From assembly GCA_963575745.1 (NCBI GenBank), contig CAUYUJ010018577.1:62501-126500 (forward strand): a DNA stretch of 64,000 nt. The letters run 5' to 3'. Made by a program: the position numbers and the translations under genes. How positions within the stretch are numbered: position 1 is the first letter of the stretch; the number at the start of each line of letters is the position of its first letter. Source of the DNA: Prorocentrum cordatum (Eukaryota; Sar; Dinophyceae; Prorocentrales; Prorocentraceae). This document shows positions 21,561 through 32,412 of the stretch, one piece after another. The notes under the pieces were generated by a model that did no database searches, was not told where the DNA came from, and worked only from the letters and a program-made list of their open reading frames with translations.

Positions 21561-22390
21561 AATTACGGTACCCACAACTGCATATGGTTGGGACCTTCGC
21601 CCGGATATTTTTTTTGTTTGTTGCTTTGTTTTTTTGTGTTGACATTCAAGAACAAGGAGGGCGGCCGCGGAGGAGGAACGCGGAGGAGGGGCCTCGAGCG
21701 CAGAGGATCTTCGCTACGAGGACAACGCGCAGGCGGGCTCAGGCACCAAATGCGCCGGTGTACTTGGAGGTGCGCGGTCCCAGTGCGAGCTGCCGGAGGG
21801 GGGGCAGCGTATAGGTCCCAGTGCTGCTTGACGCGCCAGAGTTGAACGCTCTTGCCTCCTCCACTCCTCTTCCTCCTCCTCCTCCTCCTCCTCCTCCTCC
21901 TCCTCCTCCTCCTCCTCCTCCTTCTCCTTCTCACCCTGTTCCAGCAGCCCCTCAGGGTCCGTAGGCGGGGGGTCCGAGGGGAGCGACGCATCATCGGCAG
22001 GAGGCGCAGGAGGAGCAGCAGGCGGCAGGAGGAGGAGGGAGGGAAGAGGACGGCGCAGCGGTGCAGCGGAAGCGGAAGCCGATGCAACCGATGAGGCACG
22101 CCTGCGCACGATCGTCAACCAATTTTCTGATCCTCCCCCACCGCCTCCCTTCGTCACTCCACCCCCCTCCCTCGACGGCCTTGCCGCGCAGAGTGCGCAG
22201 CAGCGCATGCTCAGCTTGGTTGGGGGCGGATGGCAGTGAAGAGATGGGGAGGCGACGGACCGCATCACGACTGTGAAGCCTAATATTAGGAGAGCATCGC
22301 GACTAGGACACGGAGAATGGAGCACCTCAGGACTGCGAAGCAGAACACGTTGCACAGAGAGTAAGACCAGTCCTTACACCAGATTCCCGC
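21561..22390. other. unique GC-rich stretch with a (TCC)n array
   Basis: The array is at 21857-21925. On the minus strand the frame through it reads ADDASLPSDPPPTDPEGLLE and then poly-Glu, which may be a fragment of an acidic protein, but there is nothing to name and no clear start. I see no RNA gene. Confidence 0.4.
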
Positions 22391-23225
22391 ATGCACATCT
22401 CATACTTCCTCCCCCCTCCCCTCATTCTTCCTCCTCCTCCCCTATTGCTCCACTTCTTCCTACCGCTTCCTCACCCTCCTCCCTCTTCCCTCCTCCTCAG
22501 TCTCACCTGCGCACGCACGCACGTGCAACGCAGCTCAGTCGTCCCTCCTCCTCGACTTCCCTGCTCTCTCTATACGCTCCTCCCTCCCTCGCTTTCCTCC
22601 TCGTCCCCCCTCTCTTCCTGCCTCCCTCCTCCTCCCTTATCACGCCTCCATCTTCCCCCCTCCCCTCCCCGCCCACGCCTCTCCGTCCCTCGCCCCCGAC
22701 CTCTCGGCCCTTGCCCCTCGTCCCTTGTTCCTCTTCCCTCCTAGCTCGTCGACACGACCTGAACGCAAACGGAACGTCTGCGCCGCCGCACAGCGGTGGG
22801 TGGCGCTGCCTTTCTATGGGGCCCTGCCACCTTCGTCCCCATGAGTGCCAACCTGGAGAAACACTGACTAGTTACAGTCTCTGCCCGCTGGATGCCTCGC
22901 CAGAACGAGTGACCTCCGCAGTGCGGAGTGGCCGCACCAAGATATTTCCTCCTGCCTCCCTGCCGCCTCTCTCCTCAAATCGTCCGCTCTGCCTCCCTGC
23001 TTCCCTGCCTCCCTGCCTTCCTCCCTCCGCCCTTCCTCCCTCCCTCCGCCCCTGCTTCCGCGATGGGCTGGCGGGGATGCGCGACGCGTCAAGAGTTTCC
23101 TCCTGCCTCCCGCCTCCTCTCTCCTCATAGCCTCCTCCCTGCCTCCCTGCCTCGGTGCCCTCCCTGCCTCTCTCTGGCTTCCCTCCCTCCGCCCCTGCTT
23201 CTGCCTCCGCGCCCCGCTGCGGCGC
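22391..23225. repeat. pyrimidine-rich low-complexity DNA
   Basis: CCTCC, CTTCCTC and CTGCCTCCCTGCC runs dominate 22391-22745 and 22945-23215, separated by a unique stretch (22746-22944). Frames are Ser/Pro/Leu-rich only. Confidence 0.8.
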
Positions 23226-23664
23226 CCTCGCCTGAGCACGTGGAGCGTGCTCAGCGGCCACCCGGACGCCTCGGCGGCGCCGGCAGCAGAGTTCCCGAGG
23301 GGATCGCGAGCCGTGCGGCGGCCGAGCCGAAGGGGGGTCGGGTAGGAGGACATCGCTGGAAAGGCATGCGCGCTCGCTGCAGCCATGCTGGAGTACGGTC
23401 GGACCTGGGCCAGAAGACCATCCCTCAAGAACGTGGGGCCCTCCGTCGGCCCAAACAAATAGAGCATCCAAGGGTACCCTCCCCAGGATGCACAAGAACA
23501 TCCAGCAAGCACGATGAACATTAGGGTACCCTCCCCGAACCGACCTCGATCTGATACCCCGGTCCGACTGCAGTTGCATCAGAGCCACGCGCGCGCTCTG
23601 CGTGCGCGCTCAGGTTCTGGCGCAGTCCATGGCGCTATGATGAAGCGCAGGCGAGGCAGTCCTG

Positions 23665-23797
23665 GGCTTCATCGGAGGAGGGAGGAGGAGGCAGGAGGGA
23701 GGAGGGAGGACGGAGGGAGGAGGGAGGAGGGATGTGGATGAGGATGAGGATGCGGATAATAATGATGCTGCTGCTGCTGCTGATGATATTTATGAAA

Positions 23798-23830
<33 letters not shown>

Positions 23831-24002
23831 CTGGCTGCCGCTGATGATGATGATGATGATGATGACGCTACTGTGATGATGCTGCTGGTGATGATGAGGA
23901 GGAGGGGAGGAGAGGAAAGATGAGGGAACAGGGAGAAAAGAAGGAGGAGGAGGAGGAGGAGGAGGAGGAGGAGGAGGAGAGGAGGGAGGAGGAGGAGGAG
24001 GA

Positions 24003-24038
<36 letters not shown>

Positions 24039-24860
24039 AGGAGGAGGAGGAGGAGGAGGAGGAGAGGGACGAGCGGAGGAGGAGGAGGAGGAGAAGGAGG
24101 AGAGGAGGAGGAGAGGAGGAGGAAAGGGAGGAGGAGGAGGAGGAGGAGGAGGAGGAGGAGGAGAGGAGGAGGAGGAGGAGGAGGAGGAGGAGGAGGAGGA
24201 GGAGGAGGAGGAAGGAGGAGGAGGAGGAGAAGGAGGAGGAGGAGGAGGAGGAGAGGAGGAGGAGGAGGAGGAGGCGGAGGAGGAGGAGGAGGAGGAGGAG
24301 GAGGAGAGGAGGAGGAGGAGGACGAGGAAGGAGGAGGAGAGGAGGAGGAGGAGGAGGAGTAGGAGAAGGAGAGGAGGAGGAGTAGAAGGAGGAGGAGGAG
24401 GAGGAGGAGGAGGCAGGAGAGGAGAGGCAGGAGGAGGAGGCATGAGGAGAGGAGGAGGGAGGAGGAGGGAGAAGGCGGGAGGGAGTGGGGAGGAAAGGAG
24501 GAGGAGCAGGAGGGAGGAGCGAGGAGGATGATGCTTAGGATGAAGATGATGTTGACCATGATGCTGCTGCTGATGCTGCTGCTGATGATGATGGTACTGC
24601 TGATGATGCTGCTGATGGTGATGAATGTGATGATGCTGCTGATGATGATGATGCTGATGATGATGATGCTGATGGTGATGATGCCGGGAATGCTGATGTC
24701 GATGCTGATGCTGCTGATGATGATGACGACGATGATGATGCTGCTGATGATGATGACCATGATGATGATGACGATAATGATGATGATGTTGCTGCTGATG
24801 ATGACGATGGGGAGCAGAGGAGGAGGGGGGAGGAGAAATCAGAGAAGGAAGAGGAGACAG
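23665..24860. repeat. GGGA, GAT, GGA, GAT composite array
   Basis: GGGAGGA block at 23680-23735, GAT block at 23740-23900, about 620 bp of GGA/GAG at 23900-24520, GAT/GCT block at 24525-24815, and a GGA tail up to the assembly gap. The preceding 23226-23664 is unique DNA without a recognisable gene. Confidence 0.95.
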
Positions 24861-24960
24861 NNNNNNNNNNNNNNNNNNNNNNNNNNNNNNNNNNNNNNNN
24901 NNNNNNNNNNNNNNNNNNNNNNNNNNNNNNNNNNNNNNNNNNNNNNNNNNNNNNNNNNNN
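24861..24960. other. assembly gap, 100 N
   Basis: Exactly 100 undetermined bases, the usual placeholder for a gap of unknown size. It cuts the C-terminal part of the LINE 2 RT from the GAT/GGA array, so the true 3' end of LINE 2 is not visible. Confidence 0.99.
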
Positions 24961-26571
24961 CCAGTTGAGAGTGCGAAGTGCCACCAATACAGCTCCTGCA
25001 GGGCCTGCCACTTCTGAACGCTTCGGGGTAGATCCTAAGATCTGGCGCTGCTGCAGGAAAGCCTTCTCCAGCACATGGTTGGGCACCTTGCTGTCTTGAA
25101 CGAGCATGGCCCACGTGTAGAGGGGGCCCGCGATCGCCATCATCTCAGGGTGGTCAAAGAAACGCGGCTCGAGCTGAGCCGCCAACCAAACTGAGGTGCC
25201 TGGAGGAGTGCGCAGCCAACCCACTCGAACCATGCTAACCATCGACTTGATCAGCGCCTTGGTGGCGCCTACGATCTGGATGCCGTACTGCATGGCGGGG
25301 GCAATGCTTGGCTGCGCCACCGCTCGGCCGATCTTGGCAAGACCACTGAGCCTCTTGAAGCGCGGGATTCTTTTCTTCATCTTGCGCACCCTCTTGCGAA
25401 TCGTTTCGAAGCTCAGTCTGTGCCCGCCTTTAGCCTCCATGCCCAGTACCTCCAGAGTTCTGTAAGGTCGAAAACCGTGCCGATGGACCTGCTGCGTAAC
25501 CTGCTGTGCAATAACAAAATCTGATGCCAACACTTTCGCCTTGTCCTGAGCAATAGGAAGATCAAGGGCCTTGAGAACTGCTGCAAGCCTCTGCAGGATG
25601 CGCACCGCCTGGTAGACAATGTCCTGCGACGTGCTCACCACCTGGATCGTGATGTCATCAGCGTAGATGTCCAGCGAGTGGTGTACCTCGTCTGTGTTGG
25701 CAACGGATTTCTCGAACACGTCGAAAGACAGCATCATTACCAGCTGCAGCAGGAACATGGCTATCGAGCATCCTGGGAGCACTCCCCTGCTGACTTGGCA
25801 CGAGTAGGAGAAGGAAGTGGTCCACTTAATTCTCCTCGGAGCGTAGTACATCGCCAGACACAGCTGCAGGATTTGCGTTGGAAACCTGTAGTGTTCAGCA
25901 GCCTGCAGCACTCGGCGCCAACAAACTCGGTCGAAGCACTTGCTGATGTCCACCAGCGTCGTGGTGGTGGCCCTTTGCTTATCCCGAGCGTAGGCCTCAG
26001 CATAAATCATGGTGCGCGCTCCCACGTCAAGTGTACATTTGTGGGTGTCCAACGCGAAATAAGGTCTGGTGTTCCGTGAGATCCAAATCCGAACTTGAGC
26101 AAGTCTGAGCTTCGATTAGATGCGATACGTCGCTGATAGTAGAGCAATTGGGCGAAACCCTCCTTGTGGTTTGGCTAGGAGCATGATGTGGACGTTGAGC
26201 ATGACCGTCGGCCAGCGCATCCAAGCTTCCGCAGCCCAGTATATGTAGATCAACATGGCTAAGGCATCGTCCGATACCAGGGAGAGTGCACGGGGTGGAA
26301 GTGCGTCAGCTCCCAGTCCAGTGCGCCACCTGAATGTTGATGCTGCCCTTCTCGTCTGTGCAATCGTCGGAACGGGCAGGACCGCAGGAGGGAGGTGGCG
26401 AATCGCTGCCACGAGGTCTAGATCTTCATGATCAGCGAGCGATCGCGGAAGGTCTGCATCATCACGGCGCACCCCCTCCCAAATCTTTCTCCAGCTGTCC
26501 ATTGATTGTCTGCGATCGCCTGCGGGTGCGACGTCGTGGTCTTCCCCTGCTTGATCTGCGCATGTGCCCAC
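24961..26571 (-). pseudogene. LINE 2 reverse transcriptase
   Basis: The frame from 26571 has the finger region TFRWRTGLGADALPPRALSL and LLAKPQGGFRPIALLSATYR, then a TAA at 26116-26118. It continues in the same frame with motif A as TLVDISKCFDRVCW, motif B as RGVLPGCSIA, and the catalytic box as SLDIYADDITI with both Asp kept, followed by a thumb-like region to the N gap. Without the TAA the palm would look active. The single stop may be decay or a sequencing error. The linker joins through a frame change between 26571 and 26418. Confidence 0.8.
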
Positions 26572-27509
26572 GGCTGCACTCTGGTGATCGAGTATACCTG
26601 CGCAGGGCCAGTGACCATCGCATCTCGTGCCGAGGACTTGAACTTGCGAGCTCTATGCCAGCCTTCCTGCCTGTCGAGCTGGTCGACGTGCTGCATGATG
26701 ATGTCGCCGAAGGCCTGGAGGCACAGGAGGCACTGCAGGGGAGGCTGCTTGCAGGCAAGGTGGATGATGTCCCAGGCACCATCGAAATACTGGATGCCCT
26801 CGGCGGTGTGTACGTCCTGCCTATGTCCTGGGCGAAGCAGTCTGGCGAGATGAGTCCAGCGTGCTCGGCGCCGTGGTGTCGAGACAGTGCGGGCCGATAT
26901 GTTGCGCGCATTCTTCGCCAGATTATTCTGTCCTCCGAACGGGCCCTGGGGGCCCCTGGAACCCAAGAGCTCGACACCACCAGTAGGACCTTGTGGTGGC
27001 GTCGTGGCCAGGCCAGGACCAGACGTTTGAGAGGGGCTGGGATCCTGGGAGACCTTCTGGCGCACTCTCCTGGTAAAGGTGGCGACATCAGAGGAAGGCA
27101 ATGCCTGACTCCTATGAGAGTGATGCTGTCCCTCGTAGGCGCTCTGCTGGTCATCGTAGTAGGGCAGGAGGTCGGGCAACGGCCTGTCGCCCAGGAGTCT
27201 CCTCATCTCACTCCTGATTTCCTCGAGCTCGTCCCAGTGCTGGCTGATCATGTGTCGCACAAGTGGTATGTCGTGTATGGCCAGCCAGTCCATGTAGGAG
27301 ATGATGGCAGCTCGGTTCTCGGAGGAGCGGCCCCAAGCGTCGTTGCAGATGTCCTCGGCGAGCTCGCGCATCGAGTTGAAATTGCCGTCCGCGAGGGCGG
27401 CTGCTACCCGCGCAGTATGTTGAGGTAGGCGCAAACACTCCATCACGTAGGGGATGCACCATCCTCGCCATGAGCGTCCCCCCGAGTCCGCGTCCGACAG
27501 GTCAGGCAC
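26418..27509 (-). pseudogene. LINE 2 linker between endonuclease and RT
   Basis: This frame starts directly after a TAG at 27510-27512 and is in the same frame as the endonuclease. It includes YVMECLRLPQHTARVAAALA, GNFNSMRELAEDICNDAWGR and WDELEEIRSEMRRLL, then a Pro/Gly/Ser-rich part and GWHRARKFKSSARDAM. I recognise no domain. The final part overlaps the start of the RT frame, so an indel lies around 26420-26600. Confidence 0.55.
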
Positions 27510-28920
27510 CTATCGGGTGGCACCAGCTGCAACTGCCTCCCTGAACTCCTCCTCGGCGTCGTCCTGATCCTCGTCACCAGGGGGTGGCGGCCTTCCCATA
27601 GCGCCAGGGACGGCCAGGCGCTTCCAAACGCCCAGATCCACCTGTGGAACCGAGCTCGCCGCGGTCGTCGTCGATGGCGAAGGTGAAGGCCGAGGATCAT
27701 GATGTAGACCGTCATCTGCAGAGGTTTGCCCTGTAGTGGTAGGGCAGGGGTGGGTATCCGCCAGCTGCTGCAGCGAGGTGACGCCGAAGTCGACGAGGAA
27801 GTCGGCGACCAGGTCATGGACCGCCTGACCCACCGCGCGGAGAAATCGCGGCTCACTGCCTCCAGCTGGGTGTGGACCAGTCTTGGGACCTCCAATCGGG
27901 CGCCAGGTGTATTGGGCCCCATCTGCGCGTCCCCGATAGGAATCTGGATCGTCCACCTGGTAGATGCCGATGAGCTCGTTCTCGACATGCGAAATAAACT
28001 GGCCGTATAAGGCATCCATGCGGCCGATTGCCTCCTCCTTGGAAGCTGGGGGACCTCTCTCTGCATCCTTGTCCACAATGTCCAGGTCGTCTGGCGTGGG
28101 GATCGGCCCATGTAGAGGATGGCAGCCCTCCGTGGCAGGGGGTCCTTTGGGCAGAGCCCTTGGGGCTCTGATGCTGAGAATCTGCATGACCTTCGGCTTG
28201 GCCTTGACATAGGTGATGACTGGCTTGTGAGGTCGTGCTGGCCACGTCGCCATCGTTGTAGGCGGTCTGCATGCCGTCTCGAGGCCAGGGGACGTGATGA
28301 AGTAGTCAATGTTGTGGTAGTCGCCCTTCGAGGTGCGGCATGTGCCCTCCTCCTTGGTGTAGAGCAGAGCGGCAGGAAGTACTTCAGGCAAGCCCATCTG
28401 CTGATAGTCCTGGGGGCTGATGTTCCAGTCCCCCGCAATGATGAAGGGCTTGTTCATGTATCTGAGAAACTGTGCCACGTTTAAATAGCGCCCGTAGTTG
28501 GCTGTGAGGTAGGCGGTCGTGTGCGCATTCTCCATGTAGACAGATCCCACCAGCAACCCTCCAGTAAGTCCCACATCAACGTGTATGACCACTGCCCAGG
28601 CTGGCGTAATGTCACGGGTTGCTTTGCCATCGGGTCCCTCGACGACGGTGGCTGGTAAGTGAGAGCGCACAAAGGCCCCTGCGCCAGCACTGGGCATGCC
28701 TGTACGTAATCTGCGGCAGGGCGTGACGAAGGCCTGCCAGCCGTTGCGTCGAGCCCAAGATTGCGCCTGCGCCAGACGCTCCCCGTCGAGTCTCAACTCC
28801 TGAGCGCACACAATATTGACCCCTGTCGTACCTTCTGCCAAAAATGTCCTGCAAGTGTCCCAACAAGAACCATTGAAGGTAGCAGCTGCAATATCTTTGC
28901 GCTTTGAGCCTCGTGGGGCC
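27510..28920 (-). CDS. LINE 2 AP-endonuclease-like (EEP) domain
   Basis: The coding part begins near 28920 with DIAAATFNGSCWDTCRTFL. Motifs in order are CAQELRLDGE with the catalytic Glu, AGAGAFVRSH, the metal site as IIAGDWNISP, the IDYF motif as KGDYHNIDYFITS, and a His at HKPVITYV. These match the order of the endonuclease/exonuclease/phosphatase fold that nicks target DNA in LINEs. After about residue 230 the frame becomes linker and ends at TAG (27510-27512). No ATG is placed for a start; it overlaps the end of ORF1 in another frame, so expression would need a frameshift or reinitiation. Confidence 0.75.
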
Positions 28921-28923
28921 CTC

Positions 28924-29796
28924 CTAGCTGTCGACGCCCGCGTTCTCCCATGCTGCAGCTTCGACGGCCATCTGGGTGCCAGGTCCTGCTGGTGGAGCTG
29001 GAAATGGGGAGCGAAAAGCGGCTGACTGCGGAGGCGACTGAGCCGATGCCCTCGGTGGTGGGGCTCCTGTCGCCAGGGAGCCGATGTTGGAGACCTGCTG
29101 TTCGATGGTGCTGAGGAGCTTGGCGCCGTCCATGTTCGACGTGCCTGCGCGCGCCGATAGCAGAACAGCCTGAAGCTGCTGGATGGCCACGGAGACGTTA
29201 GCCATTGCGGGGGTCTCGTCAGCTGCCGCGGCCGCCACTGCAGACTGGGCATGGGCGACCTCCACACTGAGGCTGGTCGTCTCGGCCTCGAGCCTGGTGA
29301 GCTGCTGCTGAGCGTCGGCGAGCTCGTTGGACATCTGCTCGAACTGAGCGGCCTTGGCCGCACGCTCAGACTCCTTGACAGCCCATCTGTCTTTGGCGCT
29401 CCTGAGCAGGTCGGAGGGGTCCATCTGAGCCCGCAGGGCGGACTCCTCCTTGTCATTGGCGGCCTTGGCGGCGATGACCAGGTCGTGCTCGTCACCGTAG
29501 ATCCGACGTAAGGCCAGCCACGCACGCTTGGACTTGACTGCTGGAGACTGCTGTGCCGCTGCGTCGCCAGCAGCCTGAGGAGCAGCATGAGCCAGATCAT
29601 CACAGTCACGCCAGGGCGCCTCGGCGCCGCGCGGAGGAGGTCTCCTGCTGCGGCTTGGCGCTCGCTGTGGGGCGGTCGAGGGCCTGCCATCCCTGCCCCT
29701 GCCGCATGCCCAGCACGTCGTCCTGCTCGAGTAGTTGTTGCGGAAACCGCAGGCCTTGGACGCTTTGCGTGGCCATGCCTCGCCATGCATCTGCAC
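28924..29796 (-). CDS. LINE 2 ORF1-like protein, zinc finger plus coiled coil
   Basis: About 290 residues. The N-terminus contains ACGFRNNYSSRTTCWACGRG, which resembles a RanBP2-type zinc finger lacking one clear Cys. It is followed by a charged segment and a predicted coiled coil around SERAAKAAQFEQMSNELADA and RLEAETTSLSVEVAHAQ. The last third is Ala/Pro-rich. It ends at a TAG (28924-28926). In LINEs the ORF1 product coats the RNA; here that role is inferred from position upstream of the endonuclease. The true start may be further upstream, since the frame is open beyond 29796. Confidence 0.65.
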   Translation of the reverse strand: MQMHGEAWPRKASKACGFRNNYSSRTTCWACGRGRDGRPSTAPQRAPSRSRRPPPRGAEAPWRDCDDLAHAAPQAAGDAAAQQSPAVKSKRAWLALRRIYGDEHDLVIAAKAANDKEESALRAQMDPSDLLRSAKDRWAVKESERAAKAAQFEQMSNELADAQQQLTRLEAETTSLSVEVAHAQSAVAAAAADETPAMANVSVAIQQLQAVLLSARAGTSNMDGAKLLSTIEQQVSNIGSLATGAPPPRASAQSPPQSAAFRSPFPAPPAGPGTQMAVEAAAWENAGVDS

Positions 29797-30047
29797 CTGC
29801 TGCGGCTCCTCGGGCGGCGCACTGCCGTGGTGTGCCTGCAGGAGCCGCCTGGCGGCGGCCTCACGCAGTGTCTGTCGCGCACTGGCGTGGCGCCTGCGAA
29901 GGCGGCGATGCCAGTCTGGCGGCGGGGCCCGCCCTCAGGGGCCGCTCGCCGCCACAGCTGCGCCTGCGCCCGCCGTCGGGCAGCAGGCTGGGGCCAGATG
30001 GATGCGCCCGCCGCGCGCCCCCGCGCGCGTGGGCCCAAATGGCAGCC

Positions 30048-30290
30048 TGGAGGAGGAGGAGGAGGAGGAGGAGGAGGAGGAGGAGCATGAGGAGCATGAG
30101 GAGGAGGAGGAGGATGAGGAGGAGGAGGAGGAGGAGGAGGAGGAGGAGGAGGAGGAGGAGGAGGAGGAGGAGGAGGAGGAGGGGGAGGAGGAGGAGGAAG
30201 GGGAGGAGGGGGAGGGGACGGAGGAGGGAGGAGGGAGGGTTGGGGGGCAGGGAGGAGGGGGGGGGGGGAGGGGGGAGGGGGGAGGGGCAA
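30048..30290. repeat. (GGA)n array at the 5' side of LINE 2
   Basis: Pure GGA/GAG to about 30180, then GGGA and long G runs. Confidence 0.95.
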
Positions 30291-30459
30291 GCTAGGTGCG
30301 CTCGCGTCATATCTGACGTCCTACCCCTCCCTCCCATCCCTTACCATGGCGCTGATTTTCTCTATCCGCGGACGCGTGTCGTAGCGGACCTGTGGCTCCG
30401 CGCGCGCGTGCGTAGTGGGTGGTGGTGCACGTGCGTGCGTGCGAGCGTGCGTGTGTGCG

Positions 30460-30483
30460 TGGTTGTGGTGGTGGTGGTGGTGG

Positions 30484-30514
<31 letters not shown>

Positions 30515-30822
30515 TGGTGGTGTTGGGTGGTAGTGGTGGTGGTGGTTGGGTGCGTGGTGGTGGTGGGTGGTGGTGGTGCTGGTGGTGGGGTGTGCTGGTG
30601 GTGGTGGTGTTGGTACTGGTGCTGGTCTGGTGGTGTTGTGGTGGTGGTGGTGGTGGTGATTCGGTGGTGGTGGGTGGTGGTGCTGGTGGGTGGTGTGGTT
30701 GTTGGTATGTTGCTTGGTGGTGGTGGTGGTGGTGGTGGTGGTGGTGGTGGTGGTGGTGGTGGTGGTGGTGGTGGTGGTGGTGGTGGTGGTGGTGGTGGTG
30801 GTGGTGGTGGTGGTGGTGTGGC
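30460..30822. repeat. (GGT)n array
   Basis: GGT/GTG triplets, interrupted in the middle (30510-30715) and pure for about 100 bp at 30716-30818. It reads as poly-Trp, poly-Gly or poly-Val on one strand and poly-His, poly-Thr or poly-Pro on the other. Confidence 0.95.
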
Positions 30823-30899
30823 GGTGCGGCGCGGTGGTGGCGGGCGGATGGGCGCGCGAGAAAAAGGCCCGCGCTGGGGCGAGAACGCCATCCTGAACG

Positions 30900-31330
30900 A
30901 CGGAAGCCAAACACCGATCCGAAAATGAGGCCCACGCTGCAGCGGGAGCACGATTCGGAACGAGCGGGAGCAGAAATGAGGCCGGCGCCTCAACGAGAGC
31001 AGCATTTTGGGAAAAAATGACGCCGGCGCCTCAGCGAGAGTCGTTTCCCGGGATTTCCCCGGCATCCTGTGTGTAAAAAACAGTACGCGGAGGGTGCGCG
31101 GCTATCACCCGGACGCCATCAGGGGAAGGATTCGGGAGCAGAAATGAAGCCGGCGCCTCAACGAGAGCAGCACTTTGGGACAAAATGACGCCGGCGCGAG
31201 AGCAGCATTTTGGGAAAAAGTGACGCCGGCGCCTCAGCGAGTCGTTTCCCGGGATTTCCCGGGCATCCTGTGTAAAAAAACAGTACGCGGAAGGTGCGCG
31301 GCTATCACCCGGACGCCATCAGGGGAAGAG
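30900..31330 (+). repeat. two direct repeats of about 200 bp
   Basis: The order CGCCGGCGCCTCAGCGAG, TCGTTTCCCGGGATTTCCC, GGCATCCTGTGT, ACAGTACGCGGA, GGTGCGCGGCTATCACCCGG, ACGCCATCAGGGGAAG occurs at about 31021-31131 and again at 31224-31330. A shorter motif GAGAGCAGCATTTTGGG occurs three times, once with one base changed. Confidence 0.85.
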
Positions 31331-31354
31331 GGGGAGTATATTCATATTGAGTAA

Positions 31355-31965
31355 TTGTGGAGGGAGGAGGGAGGAGGAGGAGGAGGGAAGAGGAACGAGG
31401 GAGCAGGGAGGGGGGGAGGGAGGAGGGGAGAGGGGGGGGGGGGGAGGGAGGAGGAGGAGGAGGAGGGAGGGAGGGAGGAGGGAGGAGGGAGGAGGGAGGA
31501 GGGGAGGAGGGAGAGGGAGGAGGGAGGAGGGAGGAGGGAGGGAGGGAGGAGGGAGAGGGAGGAGGGGGGAGGGAGGAGGGAGGAGGGGGGAGGAGGAGGA
31601 GGAGGAGGAGAGGAGGAGGATGGAGGAGGAGGAGGAGGAGGAGGAGGAGGAGGGGAGGAGGAGGAGGAGGAGGAGGGGGAGGAGGAGGCGGAGGAGGAGA
31701 GGAGGAGGAGGAGGAGGAGGAGGAGGAGGAGGAGGCGGAGGAGGAGGAGGAGGAGGGAGGAGGAGGAGGCGGAGGAGGCGGAGGAGGAAGGAGGAGGAGG
31801 AGGAGGAGGAGAGGAGGAAGGAGGAGAGAGGAGGAGGAGGAGGAGGAGGAGGAGGCGGAGGAGGGCGAGAGAGGAGGAGGAGCAGGAGGAGGGGAGGAGG
31901 AGGAGGAGGAGGGGAGGAGGAGGAGGAGGAGGAGGAGGAGGAGGACGAGGAGGAGGAGGAACGCA
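31355..31965. repeat. (GGA)n/(GGGA)n array at the 3' side of LINE 3
   Basis: About 600 bp of GGA and GGGAGGA units. Long Glu/Arg/Gly and Pro/Leu/Ser frames arise from it on both strands. Confidence 0.95.
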
Positions 31966-32412
31966 CAGGCATAGCGACGAGAAGAGGGCAGGCGGCCAAG
32001 AGAAAAAACGAGAAGAGGGCAAATGGGTTCAGTCCTCGGCGGCGGCAGCGGCAGAGGCGGGCGCGGGCTGGGGCAGGTCCTCGCGTGCTGGGCCTCGAGC
32101 GGCAGGAGGCTGAGCGCGTTGCGATTGCATCGAGCTTCTAACTGCCGCGCGACGTCGAGCGAGAACTCTCGCACGGGCGCGGAACAGAGAGAGGAGGCAC
32201 TCGGGTCCGTATCGATCCTGGGTGCGAAGCGTGTTGTATGATGTGAGTAATATACCATGCACAAGGAGAGCAGACATCAGGCCTTGACTGGTCAGGGGGG
32301 TCCAAAAGCACAAAACATATGCTAAAATCTAGTTCGCGCACTGTAATCTGGAGGCAACTTGTGCAACGCACTAGGAAGGACACTCAGAGTAGCGGGACAA
32401 TGAAGGTAGTGA

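Larger units (their letters stand above)
24961..30045 (-). mobile_element. LINE 2, non-LTR retrotransposon, 3' end lost in gap
   Basis: Minus-strand order is ORF1 with coiled coil (29796-28924), AP-endonuclease domain (about 28920-27510), linker (27509-26418) and RT (26571-24961). It is interrupted by an in-frame TAG, one frame change and an in-frame TAA, yet all catalytic motifs are readable, so it is a fairly recent copy. The 5' side abuts the GGA array at 30048. Confidence 0.8.

Noticed and set aside
20931-21845. 304-codon plus frame over the 77-bp minisatellite
   Set aside because: The repeat period is not a multiple of three, so repeated protein units would change frame; open by composition only.
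23604-23621. 18-nt identity with 53296-53313 (GCGCGCTCAGGTTCTGGC)
   Set aside because: Flanks do not align; too short to call a repeat family.
23868-24760. 191- and 363-codon minus frames and a 203-codon plus frame
   Set aside because: Low-complexity GGA/GAT translation only.
26334-27428. 364-codon plus frame
   Set aside because: Antisense to the LINE 2 linker and RT, which carry recognisable order and motifs; this frame has none.
31319-32264. Several 200-320 codon frames on both strands (Pro/Leu/Ser and Glu/Arg/Gly)
   Set aside because: Pure translation of the GGA array.
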